Below, one piece after another: positions 1 to 11,930 of a DNA stretch of 64,000 nt. Under the pieces are notes generated by a model, which was not told the origin of the DNA, searched no databases, and worked only from the letters and a program-made list of their open reading frames with translations. Position numbers and translations under genes: made by a program. Positions within the stretch are counted from its first letter, which is position 1; each line of letters begins with the position of its first letter. This DNA is from Lanius collurio (taxonomy: Eukaryota; Chordata; Aves; Passeriformes; Laniidae), in NCBI GenBank assembly GCA_020086605.1, contig JACBWW010000012.1, forward strand, positions 14,588,881-14,652,880, in the 5' to 3' direction.

Positions 1-2790
1 CCATCAGGGAATGATGGAGCTGGGCCATTGTCCATAGCAAAGGGCCTGCAAAAAATTAATTTATTTTTACTGTAGGGTGTCTGAGTTGAATTGGCTGAAT
101 CTAAGGAGTTGATGCTCATAATTTCCGATGGGTCTGCCCATTCATTTAACAGTAGAAATTGACCAGGGAGGCACCACAACCTTGTAACCTTTCAACCTTG
201 TAAAACTTTGGTTTAACACACAGACTGCTTCTGTTGCTTTCCCATACATTACAATATTTGTAGGAAAGAGTCCTTTGTATGCCACCTGCCCTCCAAAATG
301 CAAATCCCCCACTTAAAATGAGAGCAGTGGGCAGCCTGCAGACTACAGGTGACATAAACCGGAGCTCAGGAGCTCATGATATCATAAAATGGAACACAAG
401 CTGCAATGTTTGCATTTAAATTGAGCTGTCTGAACAAATCCTTTGGAATTGTTCATAAACAAGGGGTTCCAGTAAAAATGTGACTAATGCCATTAGTCAT
501 CAGAAGTGGACCTTCTGCATTGCCACAGCCACCAGTGGCAGAGTTCCCTCCTGCCTTCAGCAGGAGTAGGTTATGTTTCTAGAAGATTTAGTGCCCTCGC
601 CTAGCATGTCAAAACTGTCAAGGTCCACAGTATGTGAAATGTTATGCTTAATAGCAGAAGAAAAGACTGTTTAGGAACACGAGGAAGCTGATGTGAAAGG
701 GGCAATAAAAGAGTGCATTAAATGATGATGCCTCTTTTGAAAGGAAATTCACAGGCATCTGGGGCCATTACCTTTCATATCCCAGCAATCAGGAAATTAA
801 CCTTTAACCCTTCTCTGTTGACCTTCTCTCCTTTCTCTTTTTCTGTCATTCATTCTTTTTTCCTAATGACGGGAGAAGATAGAGACAGTCTATGATTTAT
901 GCTTCTCAAGGCTACAGTCTGCCTCCTTCCTGTACCTTCCCAAGTGCTTCAATGTCTGTGTTCACTCAGCTCTAGAAAGAGTCAAAGCTTCACTCAGATT
1001 TACTTCTGTGTTATACTTACCAACACCTGAATTGTTTATGCTTCATTTATTCCAAACCCCATGTTACCTAATTACCCCTGACCTAGATGTAAATCTTACT
1101 CCCATCTTTGCTGTCACCTGGAGGCAGGCAAAGCACTGGAGGTGTTGGGAGCCCTCTGCTTCCAGGAGAGATTGGGCCCTTGGGAGTTGTACAGCGTGAT
1201 GCTGCACAGGGGGTACATAGGAATACACCACAACCCTGTTACAAAACCAAAATCAGGAGTAAGAGTCACCTTTAATATCTCATTGTGAGGGAGAGAAATT
1301 AAGGGGTAAATGACTGTTTTACCTTCTGATCCCAGGGTGGTCTGGCAGATACAGCATCAGATAATAGGTTTGAGAAAAAGTGTGATAACTTCACTTCTAA
1401 GAGCAGAAATGGTGACTATAAAGCCAACAAACAATGGTTACAACTCTTCAGGGCCATGATGACTGCACACAAAATCTCTGAAATGCCGTGAGATAGCAAT
1501 ATTAGCTTTATCAGGAAAAGAACTAGGAGAGCAAGGCATGGCCTTTTGTCATGGGAAAAGGAAAATCTGTCTGAGGTTTGAGCAGCCTTTGCCTGCAGAG
1601 CAGCTGAAAGTCCTGAGTCATCACACTGAATTGTAAGCTGCCAGCACTGAATTCCCACCTATGTTCACTGCATGTATTGGAAAAGAAATTTAACTGTACT
1701 TCACTGCATGCCAAAATGTGAGTTTCTTCTATGCTTTTGTTTTCTTTGGGGGTTTCTCCTCCCTGCCTTGGGTCATGCTTCTTACCAAGAGCTAAGACTG
1801 GCATAACTAGTCCTCAGACCATTGCACTCAGACACATGGTGACTTGGTTCTTGCCTACACACCTGGTTTTTCAACTTTTTTACCTGAAGAAGCCAAAGGT
1901 CCTTCCCTTTAAGCGTTGCTAGGGTCACACTGGTACTGTTCAGTATGTCTGGAGTCACCCAGAAACTGTGTGCTGATTTAGCCTTGAGTGATGGCTTTTC
2001 CTCCAGAACCATCTAAGTTCTTGCCCAGAGGAATGAAGTCTGTGTGGGCACCGCCTGCAGTTCCTGATGACTGGCCCAGCTTTGCAGGGAAGATATATTG
2101 GGGAGAGGTGATTTTTTCAGGTTATTAAATAGGGGTGTGCTCTGCATGGTGGAGGGTAGGAGTCTGCTTCCCTGCCAGAGCTGCACCATCACTGCTTGTC
2201 CCCTGCTCTTGTGCAGACCCTGCCAGCTCACAAGGCACCATTCAATTTATTTCCTCTGGGCCCTCTCAGAGGATTTGCTGCTATTTGCAGAGAGCTGCCC
2301 TGAAGCTTCTGGGGAGGTGTAGTTTCAGCTGGTGTATTTGCCAGCCACTCGAGGCTGTCTCCTCCCCTGGCTGTGGCTAAGCCCCAGCATGCTTTGCTTT
2401 TTGGTGGGTGCTCCCATCCCTCCGGGAACTGCAGCAGTGGCACAAGTACATGGGGCAAAAGGGTGCCTCCTGCCCTATCTGGGACCAGGAGTGCTCGAGG
2501 GACAACATGTCAAGAAGCTGGTAATAGAAATAAATGAAGGCAAACCCCCCTCCTATTGTCCACAGACACTATTTTTGGTGCAACTATTTTAAGGGTTGTT
2601 CTCCTGGCATTCCACATCCTGACATTTCAGCACATTTGCCTCACCTACTGTCTGCATTACTGGGTTTTCAGCTACAGATCATCCCTATCAAGCCACTGCA
2701 GTGATTTTTTTATGCCCTATCTGTGTTGTACACACAGTGTCATCAGCACCTTTCATTTATAAAACAATAACTCCAGGAATAAAAGGGGCG
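1..2790. other. Unique DNA, no gene recognised
   Basis: This stretch has no reading frame above about 93 codons and no frame with a recognisable domain. No repeat family is evident. A block near 630-800 is locally AT-rich with TTAA and ATTA motifs and could be a weak regulatory element, but nothing specific supports that. I see no CpG cluster, no TATA/initiator pair in a convincing setting and no structured RNA. Confidence 0.6.
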
Positions 2791-2794
2791 TATC

Positions 2795-3115
2795 CACTCT
2801 CCCCCTGCCCCCAGCACTTACAAGCCTCAGCATTATTTTAATATTCAATGTATAATGCCTTAGTTGGGCAAAACACACTTTGTGCAGGAGCTGTTTAATA
2901 AAATAAAAACATGCTCCAAAGTGACCCACATGACAGGGGTAATTTAGTATGCTGCTCTTTGTGCTTTCTGTCTTATTTCTACTGTTTACAGATATTTTTT
3001 TTCATCTGTTTGCACAGGGAGTAGATGCTGACATTGTCCTTTTCATGAATAAATCTCTTTTTAGCATGTTGGCCAGCGCAATAAAAAAAATTATCAAACA
3101 AATTAGAGCCTGAAC
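2795..3115. promoter_or_regulatory. Possible conserved non-coding block
   Basis: An AT-rich, repeat-free stretch that contrasts with the GC-richer flanks. It holds ATTA/TTAAT homeodomain-type cores, AATAAA-like runs around 2900 and 3070, and a TTATCA GATA-type core near 3092. This texture (AT-rich, motif-dense, no repeats, no long frame) is typical of vertebrate developmental enhancers, but conservation cannot be judged from one sequence, so this remains a guess. Confidence 0.25.
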
Positions 3116-6100
3116 CTGCAACCTTTCCTGATGAAAAGAAAACCTGTTTGTGGGCCAGCTCCCTGGCTTACACGGGGCTTTTTCTGGAGGAAGACCTGCT
3201 CATGTGAGCTACACGTACAAGGTCTCAGAATTTTTGTGCTGCAGAGCTTGACTGTCAGCCAAAACTGGAGGCAGCTCAGCAAAGGGAATAAAGGTGGTTG
3301 TCAAAGACGAGTCTCAATTTCCTCTTCCTCTGCCACCTGCTGTGTTGGAAGGACCAAAGGTTGCTGTAATTTATACCACGGCTTAAAGTTTTGGTGGCAT
3401 GGTTTGCCTCCAAAGCAAGAATTATGTCTGTTGCAGCTTTTCCAGCAGGAGAAATTTTTAATGGTGCCTCCAAAATGACATGGATTGCAAAGTAGATTGA
3501 TGGGAAGAAGTCCCCACAAAGGCTGTTAAATATGAAGGCAGCAGCTGAGCCTCAGGTACCCTCTGAGCTATCAGTGTCTGGAGGCTGAGTATCTAAAGGA
3601 GAGGCACTTCCCTATGTTGCTCTTCTGCCATTAGCCATAGGGACCTTCCCCCGACCTGCTGGGTCTGTCCTTGTGTTTGGAGCTGACACCTGTGATTCCC
3701 AGCTCCAACTTACAATGTTTTCATTTGGCTACATCCCAGAAAGCAAATGGTGAGGAATGGTCAGGTCATGGCATGTATTGCCCCAACTGCCATGCATGAA
3801 ACTTCCCTCTTCCCTCCTGCCTCCAGTGGGAGAGGACTTGTACCCTCCTTGTGCAGGTGTTGAGGGACCAGCACAATGAAAATGCTTATGACCTGCATCC
3901 TCACCAGCTCAGCTGGAAGTGGATGTCCTGGCCAGAGCAGTTTGCCTGGCTCAGAGATGCCACCCAGCTTTGGCTCCCTCAGCTCAACTCCCTGTATAGA
4001 TCAGGAGGTTGTACAGGACAACGTCTGAGAGGCAGCAGAGGTCTGCAGCTGAGGTTGTCCCCAGCACATGCCAGCTGCCCAGGCAGTGCAAGGGTCCCCA
4101 GGCAAGCTTGCAGGATGAGCAAAGCATCTTTTCCTGTGCAAGAGGGATGCTTTTTCTGGAGTTTCAGCCCAGAGAGCATCCATACATTATCTGCTGCCTT
4201 GTGCCCCCCACCCACTGTGGCACACCTTTTGCCAGGTTCCTCATCTACATGGTGAAGAACAGCTTCATCTTTCTCAGCCTTTCAAAAGAGGGAAGTTGTG
4301 TTCCCAGAGGCAATTCCCAGTTCACAGGGTTGTGGACACTGATTGCCCAAAGCTGGAAATAACAGGATTGGAAGTGTGTGTACAAAGAACTATTTTTATC
4401 AATGGATGAATTGTAGTAGGTGCAATAATAAAAAATTAAAACCTAGTATGACTAAACCAGGCTCTCAGCAGCCCTGGCTCCCACTGTGCTGAAAATGGTA
4501 TCAGTCTAAGTCTTTTATGATCTAAAACCTACCAGGTAGGCAAAACTCTGCTTGGTGTCTTCTCTTGCTCCAGCAAGAATAATCAATAAGGCCTTTGTGT
4601 TGTGCCTGGCAAGGAAACGACAAAAACAACTGCATCTTCAGCCAAGAAAATCCCTGCAAGGGTAAAGGTGATAGGATTTCAACTAAGCAGCAGAACTGCA
4701 CTTTGGTATGAATAACTTTATAGGCTAACTATAACTGCCAATGCACGCAGCAAACCTGATGGTGCCAGCTAATATTGGTTGAGTGTATCCAACAGCAGCC
4801 AGCAGCCTGTGGACACCAGTTTTGACACATGTTGGTGGTTAGGAGACCAACCAAATGCCAGTGAAATCCTATGAAATAATGCTACTTTTACAAAAGCAGA
4901 TATGCAGGGTGGATTATTTAGGAGGAAAAGGAAGGAAATAAAATCCAGAAGGCAATAATTCAAACAGTGACAGCTTACTGGATACATGTCAGAAGGGGAG
5001 GCTAATTGAAGAGACATTTCTGCAAATACCCAAAATGCAAACAAAAGCAAGAACCTCCCACCTTCTGCAGTGCTGCCAAAGGTCTTCAGGCACGGAGGTA
5101 AGTCCAGGAGCAGAATCATCAGAACCTCCCTGTAAAAGAAATAAGCAGGCCTCCAGATCTGACCTGCCATCCAGAAAAATCTGTCTTCCTCCTCTGAAGG
5201 GGCCATCAGTGCCCCTAAGAGCATGGAATAGGTTAGTCTTGGTGGTTGTGTCCAAAGCCAGAAGGCTACTCTCATTTCTTCTTGCTTCCTCTGCCCCTCA
5301 GTGTAACGCATTTAATCTCTGTATGAAGCACGGGATGTTCATGTTTGCCTGAAGCACATGTTTCAGAAAGACTTTAATAATTCATTGAAATAATTAAGGG
5401 TGAGGAAATCCATAACTTTCTGTGGCAGTTTGCTCCCACTGCCCATCAACCCTAGTGCTAAAAATGTGTGCCATATTTCCAATTAAATGGGTCTGATCTC
5501 ACCATCCAGTCTTTGATATTTGCTGTCTTTTTCCTCCATTAGGTTAAAAGAGCTCTTTTTATGCCCAATATTTTTCCTCTCTGAGAGAGGAAAAAGCTGC
5601 TGCCTATCAAATCATTCTTCAGTCATCTTTCTGGTTAGCTAGATAGATTGAACTTCCAGCCTTCTGCCAGAGAATTGCTCTCAGGTTGTCCAGTTGGTTT
5701 GGAGCTCTCTTCTTTATATATTGCTGACTTTTTCCAAATACTCCCTGTAACATGGATGTCAGAAGTACACTTGCTATTTCCAATTTAGTTTCATCAGTGC
5801 TGCATACAGATGTGCTTAGTTGTTCTGTTGTTTGTTTTTCTTAATAAATAGCTGTTTCATCCTTGGCTATTGGGGTCCCTGGGTTTCTCTGAAGGACCCA
5901 TCCCAGCTGTAGATATTTCTTCTATATGCAACAAGCATTTGCTGCTTCTGGTGTGTTGTACATTACTGAAAAGGACCCTCCAGTCCAAGCCATCTGAACT
6001 GTCCACATGTTATTGGTCCCTCTGACCATTTAAGTGTTGTTGGTGAAGTATGGTGTACACAAAGGCAGCTGGGGCAATGTGGCTGGGGTGGTACACTCAG

Positions 6101-6669
6101 CACAGGACTTCAACAAAAGAGAGTCACAAGGTTTAAGTGTGCCTCTGGCTGATCCCACAATCAAGGCATCCCAAGTATCCCAAGAGGCTTGTGTTCAGGC
6201 ACAAGTTTAGCTGTGGTCAGTGCCTCTGCAGCCAAAATCTGTCAAATTGCCAGAGGCACTTTGTGAAAGAAAGATGGGATTGCAGGTTACTTTTGGCTTG
6301 CTGTCTGGTTTTGACCTGTCTGCATCTGCACTCTGCCCTGATCAGCTAGGAGGCTGACCTGAACAGTTCGGATAAAAGAGCACTTAATAGGAATAACCCT
6401 TCTGCTCAGGTGATGGCTCTCTGAAACCAGGATAAGGGTGTGTAAGCCTCACTGAGAGCCTCTACTCAGCTGTCCCATACTTACCCAGAGGCTGTGTCAG
6501 CCCTGTCACCCACGCGATCTCACTGCACCTCACCCTGCACTGCTTGTCCCCAAAGCCATCTTTTTCAGGATAAAAATCTCTCCTCCTCCAATTATGGAGC
6601 TGGCTCACCCATTCTTTGTTAAGAGTCTCATTCAGTCAGTTGACCTGGCACTTGCTTAATCATGGTTTG
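3116..6669. other. Unique DNA, no gene recognised
   Basis: Contains the longest open frame of the window (180 codons, minus strand, 4769-5311). It has no recognisable domain, no homologue I can name and no splice or promoter context, so I treat it as chance. No interspersed repeat is evident. Confidence 0.55.
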
Positions 6670-6686
6670 TTTTTTTTTTTTTTTTT
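6670..6686 (+). repeat. T17 homopolymer
   Basis: Seventeen consecutive T residues, followed by AGTG. It could be the reversed poly-A of a decayed insertion, but no retroposed body is recognisable on its left, so it is called only as a simple repeat. Confidence 0.9.
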
Positions 6687-6689
6687 AGT

Positions 6690-8299
6690 GTCTGTTACAT
6701 TGTGAAAGCAAAGGGATTCTAGGGGCATAGATTAACAGCTTTTATTGATTCCCTTTCTCCTACACACAAGACTAACCAGCATACATGAAGTGCAGGAAGA
6801 GCCAGAGGGAAACTGAGCACAGAGAGCATTGCACCACATCCACATCACCCAGGGAAGAATCTCTTTGAACAAACATGGTTTCCCAGAAATCTAGAGGGAC
6901 TTTGCAGGACTTGTGAAATCAGAGACAGTTGGGTCTCAGGGAAAAAATTGGGAATGTGGTTTGGGATTAGACCTGGGAAACACAGCTCTTTTCAAGGAAA
7001 GGGGAATAGTTTCCTTTGTGAATGACCACAAGAGATAATGAGGGAAGAGGTTTTGAGAAATTTTGTGCTGAAAGTTTTTTGAATTTCAGTAATTTGCACC
7101 AAGACATTTCTTCCAACATCCAGGAGACAATTTGTGTGAATATATTTGTGATTACATGATCAGTGAAGGCCGTATATGAAGGAAAATCTTTGCCAGTGTT
7201 GTTAGAGATAATGGCATCAGGGAGAAATTCCAAGCAGGGATAATTACTCAGTGTTTAGTAGGCCTGGTTATGCAAGCTGCCAAAAAAGTACTGAATGTGA
7301 ATATCTCCAAGGAAGGACTTTTCTTAATGATGATTTTGTTGTATCACCATCATGCATTTGTTTGCTTGCAAAGGTTGTATGTGTGCTGTTTATTTCCCGC
7401 AATTGATGTACAAAAGGAATAAATAAAGCCTGGTGAGCTGAAGTGAGGAAAGATGGGCAAGTCAATAAATCACAAAGTCATTAAGAGCAGGGAGCAGATT
7501 TTTTATTGCATTGTGAAATGCACAGGAAGCCACTGAACACTCCTGTACACACGCATGAGTCCAGTCACATGCATATTAAAAGATGAGCTATTGCATTTTG
7601 AAGATTAATATTTAGTGAGCAGGCATCATAAAAGAAGACATTACAGGAGTAAAAATTAGAGGCTGTGAAGAGGTAATTACTTGCTGTGACCATAGACTTC
7701 ACGGTGGAGCTGGCTTCCACATGCAGTGCAGCTTGTTGTCTCATTCATTGTTGGGCCATGGTGTTGTGGATCTGTGGGGGAGCAGGACAGCACTGTAGGT
7801 CAGCCTTGGTCACTTCCCCTGCTTTGGCTGAGTGAGACAAGGTGTGGAGAAGAGAGCCAGAGGAGTCTTCACTCCCACCTCCAGAAAAAGAGAGTCCATG
7901 CCAGATGGATTAATGTAGGGGAGGTAAACAAGAAACAGAGCCTTTTCCCTTCTTCCCCAAACCCCCTGCCAAGGACTACAGCAGAGTGAAGGAGGAAGGC
8001 AACTGGGAAGTGGTGGTGCCCCTCCCCAGACTGTTTAGCAGATAGGTGGGGTAACATGTCTGGTTGAGGTGTCCACCAGTCGCAGCAACAATGCAGCCTG
8101 TGGAGCACTTGGGTGCTCAAAAGAACCTGGTGATGTGCAGCTTGTTAGAAGGGAATCAGAAGCAACAGCCCAGAGGATAAAGTGCTTGCAGGTGGTGAGG
8201 AGGTTATGTCAAAAGTCACCTTACTACCTGGTCACAGTAAAGGTATTTCCAGTATTCAAAAAATGTTTTAAAAAGAAATAAAAACACACAAAAAGTAAG
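6690..8299. other. Unique DNA, no gene recognised
   Basis: No open frame exceeds about 88 codons and none is recognisable. The part from about 7480 to 7680 is AT-rich with ATTA and TTAAT motifs. No repeat family was recognised. Confidence 0.55.
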
Positions 8300-8423
8300 C
8301 AGCTGGATAGACTGTGAAAGATGCCTTCAAGCATGGGTTGTGTCCACACCAGGGAAAGCAGAAGAGCAAACAGGTGGAAGCCCATAGTAAAAGCAGCCTA
8401 AAGGGATTTTGTGGAATAATTTC

Positions 8424-8448
8424 ATTGTTGGGCATAAAACCCAACAAT
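8424..8448. repeat. 9-bp inverted repeat, 7-nt loop
   Basis: ATTGTTGGG (8424-8432) and CCCAACAAT (8440-8448) are perfect reverse complements around a 7-nt spacer. It lies inside the decayed CR1 body, so it probably arose by mutation and need not be functional. Confidence 0.8.
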
Positions 8449-8862
8449 AAAACCATTTTCAACTACATGAGGCAGAGGCCACTTGCCAGCAGATTCATAG
8501 GGCCAAGAAATGACTATGGGGTAATGGAAGCACTTAGAGCTGACAGGACTGTAAGAGCAGAGGCAGACAAGATTTCTGTGCTGGTGTTTGCTGGAGAGGA
8601 GCCTCAGAAGACCTCCCATGCCACAGCTTTTTCCAGCTGGGGATGAACAAGAAACAGCCTCAGACTGAACTATCAGAAGAGGAGGTTTCAGAACAAGCTG
8701 ATGAAACGAATAGCAACAAATCACCGGGTCCAGCTGAGGTTCAGCCTGGGCTTCCAAGGAGACTCAATTACAAGACTGCCAAACTACTGACTACTATGTG
8801 TAACCCTGCCTTCCATCAGTCATGTGCCAGGAAATGGAGGTGGTAAATAGGATATTCTCTTT

Positions 8863-8880
8863 AAAAAAAAAAAAAAAAAA
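8863..8880 (+). repeat. A18 tract inside CR1 remnant
   Basis: Eighteen consecutive A residues preceded by CTCTTT. In related CR1 copies this position carries a short TTTAAAAA-type run, so the tract looks like slippage expansion of a native A-run and not a retroposition tail. The CR1 match continues on both sides. Confidence 0.8.
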
Positions 8881-8990
8881 GAGCTTTGGGAAACCACAGT
8901 CTTGTCTTTCTGCCTTCCATTCCAAGCAAATTGTCAGGCAGTGTGATGATAAAAAGACCAGACAGACAAGTTGAATTGATACCAGAGGTC

Positions 8991-10858
8991 TGTTAGAGCC
9001 CTTCAGAGAGCTGGTAGGTCTGTGGGTGAGGATGACCCTCTGGAAACTGTTTATTTGGCTTCCCCAAAAGGTGATGGGTGATGACAGGTCTTTCACCCAA
9101 ATGTCTGCTCATCATTTAGGAAAGCACACGGATGTGTCTCTGTAGCTGTAGTTTTGATGACATGAGCCAAGTTTTGCTCTCACCCTTGTGTGTGAGCTGG
9201 ATTGGGCTCTGCAGGGGCTGAGGAAGAGGAGAGTCACCTGCCCTGAGGCTCATGCCCCACCTGGGCAAACCTCACTGTCTCTTGGAGCTCCTACTGGGGA
9301 TTGGAGTCAATAAATATTGTCATCTTCATCACTGACAGACTGCCTTGGTTTAACACAAACCCCATAGTGCTATGTGCTATACAGAGGCAATAATAAAGAA
9401 AAAAGTGTGTTCTTGCCAATAAATATTTAGCTACAATACATACAGTAGATGCTTAGAAACAGTATCCAAGACTGGATTTGACTCTTCTGTGAGGGATGGT
9501 TTCACGTCTCGGCTGTTCCAGAGCACACTGCCAGGGCTAATGCTTGGGTCAAAAAACCCTTTCAGGCCCACATCCTTCTCTGCAGCACTGCTGCCTGACC
9601 AACCTTTTGCTTGTACAGTGCAGTATTCCTATGTTGTTCTTGTATTTACTGGATTGCATCTGCTGCTGGAGGAGAGATCCCGGGTCTTCCAAATTGGTTT
9701 TGAACTCTAATCTCAACCTGCAACCTACTTGTAAAGCCATTTAGTTTGGGTTTATTTGCAAGTGAAATAAATATCTAAGATATTAAGGGAAATATGAGGA
9801 ATTCTGATTTTTGAGCTGGCAGCCTGAATCCTGTGCCTTGATTAGGGTGTGCTGGAAAGGAAACTTGGAACAGTTCTTCTTTTTTGGGATTTGTTTGGTC
9901 CTGTTTTCTAATTAGAGTGAAAGACCATTGCTCAAGGTTATAGAACCAGCTGATAAACTTGTTGGTGGGGTTTAAAAGATTAAACCAAACAAGGGAGCTG
10001 CTGGATGTGCATTTAAAAACAAATTTCTAGTTTTGCCTTTGAACAGTAATGGTATATAATGTGATGATTAAAATGGAAGATGAGGAAATATGTTGCTTTG
10101 AACAATTTAATCAGTTATTTCCATAGGAGCATGTCAGGGAATCAAGGACACTTGATTTCCCTTCATTGTTCTGCATAACTGAATATATTTGGGTCATTAT
10201 ATCTGAATAAACAAAATAACATTCTTAAAAACAACAAAAAGAAGAATAGTGATAGAAGCAGCAGATTAAGCGTGGAAAATCAGATTTAACAATTTTCAGA
10301 GTCCTTTTTTCCCATTGATGAACTGGGGATTTACATGACTAATGTCTATTAAAACACTTAAATACCCTTTGCCTCAATGGGAGCTGACAATGGGAATATA
10401 AATCCAGCCTACAGCCCATTCTGTCATATGAATTGAGCCTATGAGTGGCATGGTTTCTTGGTGGGCAATTGGCTGGGCTGGAAAGCACAGCCAATGTTCA
10501 TATAATAGGTTTTCATCTCTGAAGGCAAATGTCAGCATCAATTTACCTCTGGGATCAGTGAGACCTCCTGAGGGATCTCAGCCCTGTGTGGAGGGGTCAG
10601 AGCACGAATCCCATGCCCACGTTTTAGCAGACATGCAATCAGGCTGGCAGCCACACAGGGAAAGACCAAGGAATGCTGTGAGAGTGGGATATGGCCCAAA
10701 TCATGGTATTTTCTGAATGTGGAAGGAGGAGAATCGGTGATCAGAAATCAAGTTTTCTGTCCTGAGCACCAGGAGACAGTTGTAAATAAGTTTCAGTAGC
10801 TGTTTTCTCTGTTAATAAAACAAAACATGTAAACACATCCTAGATGGCCATCCATCAG
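8991..10858. other. Unique DNA, partly AT-rich, no gene recognised
   Basis: No convincing gene. Segments near 9335-9475 and 9990-10320 are AT-rich with TAAT and AATAAA runs and could be regulatory. GC-richer sequence at 10440-10720 has a 91-codon open frame without recognisable content. Confidence 0.5.
10136..10162. repeat. Hairpin-forming inverted repeat
   Basis: AGGGAATCAAG (10136-10146) pairs with CTTGATTTCCCT (10151-10162) across a 4-nt loop, with a single bulged T. The stem is 11 bp. Nothing nearby indicates a microRNA or terminator role. Confidence 0.75.
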
Positions 10859-10859
10859 A

Positions 10860-11110
10860 AAGGCATTTTGCATCACATACATTTTATGAATATTAGATAA
10901 TGGAGGAATGTAACAAATAGCCATTTTTGCCTCCCTCTTGAATACCAAATAACGGTTATTAGTATCTGTCAAATAAATAATGTGAATAATTTAACAAGAC
11001 GTCACTATTGTGCAAGAAATGATATCCCATTCTATTAAGCTTTGGATTCAGTTATTGTGCAAAGATAATAAATACATGCAGTAGCTGCAGCAATTACGCC
11101 CTAGAAATCT
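10860..11110. promoter_or_regulatory. Possible conserved non-coding block
   Basis: AT-rich, repeat-free stretch with intact CpGs (AACGGTTATT near 10952, GACGTCAC near 10998, TTACGCC near 11095). It contains a CRE-like GACGTCA half palindrome, two TTATTGTGCAA-like CEBP/HLF-type words (around 11007 and 11053) and homeodomain ATTA cores. The CpG retention inside AT-rich sequence suggests selection but proves nothing. Confidence 0.3.
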
Positions 11111-11385
11111 ACTTCAAGTGTTGCACTGCTTTAAGAAAAAGAAACCATTCGGGCTCTGTGCATGCCACACAAATTACGTGCCAAATCTTCTGCTCATGTT
11201 AACTGGTGTGGCTCCAGCTGTTCCAGCTGTGCTCTGCATACAGTGCCCTTCTGTACATTGGGATCATATATGCACACACCTTCCTAGCTCCAGCTCCTTA
11301 ATAAAAGTGTATGTTACCTTATCATGTCAAATTGTCCTCTCTGCTTAATTTTTGAACCTTTCCCAGCAAAATCTTCCAGAGGTTT

Positions 11386-11411
11386 TGCAGGTAGGTTCTG
11401 CAGGTAGGTTC
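11386..11411 (+). repeat. 13-bp unit, two perfect tandem copies
   Basis: The 13-mer TGCAGGTAGGTTC occurs at 11386-11398 and again at 11399-11411 without a mismatch. A recent local duplication. Confidence 0.9.
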
Positions 11412-11689
11412 CACAAATGTGCATGAAAGTAGGGGACCAGGAAGGCAAGACAGATCACGTCAATGAAGTCAGTATCTGTCTGTGCCATGTGTCTACAGGA
11501 AATCTATCTTAATGCTGTTGGCCAGAGAGCCACAGGCATAAAGAAAGGTGTAACATGAAATATTAGATTAAAAGGATTTCAATGATCACTTGGAGGTGAT
11601 GCTCCTGAAGGCATTGGCCTCCCCCTCCCAAACAGAGCCACACTCACCTGCTTACAGGTTCAGGATTGCATATCAAATAGCTTACAACT

Positions 11690-11930
11690 ATTTCAATGAT
11701 CTTTCTAGAGTCCCGCTTGTTGCTTTTTATTTAATCAATCAAAATAACTTGGCAAATATTAATATTTAAAATTACTATTTAGGACTGTAGAAGCTATTCT
11801 AATTGTGGATGACATTGAGGCCATTACCTTTTGCCAATATTTTATGTGATGAAACATTTCTTTCTGTACATAGAAAAGTGTTATGTATTTGCATTATTGT
11901 TTTCTGTGCTGGATATTTACTGCTCACTGT
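11690..11930. promoter_or_regulatory. Possible conserved non-coding block, AT-rich
   Basis: Holds TTTAATCAATCAA, AATATTAATATTTAAA and TTTGCATTATTG words, giving PBX/HOX-like, homeodomain and octamer-like cores within about 240 bases and no repeats. Enhancer-like by texture only. Confidence 0.27.

Larger units (their letters stand above)
8300..8990 (+). mobile_element. Ancient CR1 LINE remnant, ORF2 portion
   Basis: A strongly diverged piece of an old amniote CR1 retrotransposon, sense on the plus strand. The part at about 8640-8850 still translates (frame from 8643) with the EEV...NSNKSPGP segment that precedes the reverse transcriptase palm in CR1-type LINEs, followed by a remnant of the helix ending in a Cys-Asn pair. 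The upstream part (8300-8640) matches the remembered CR1 order of an AYNYxKxRxxA-like segment and an endonuclease-to-RT linker, but the frame breaks repeatedly. After an A18 tract at 8863 the match resumes to about 8990 (the segment around GCAAATTGT). CR1 elements move by target-primed reverse transcription; this copy lacks endonuclease, catalytic RT motifs and 3' end and is dead. The alignment was made from memory, so the boundaries are approximate. Confidence 0.72.

Noticed and set aside
4769..5311. 180-codon minus-strand open frame, the longest in the window
   Set aside because: No recognisable domain, no exon or promoter context, and a 105-codon plus-strand frame overlaps it. Length is within what chance gives in 64 kb.
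8643..8846. Plus-strand frame starting MNKKQPQTEL as a small gene
   Set aside because: It is a remnant of CR1 ORF2 and not a host gene.
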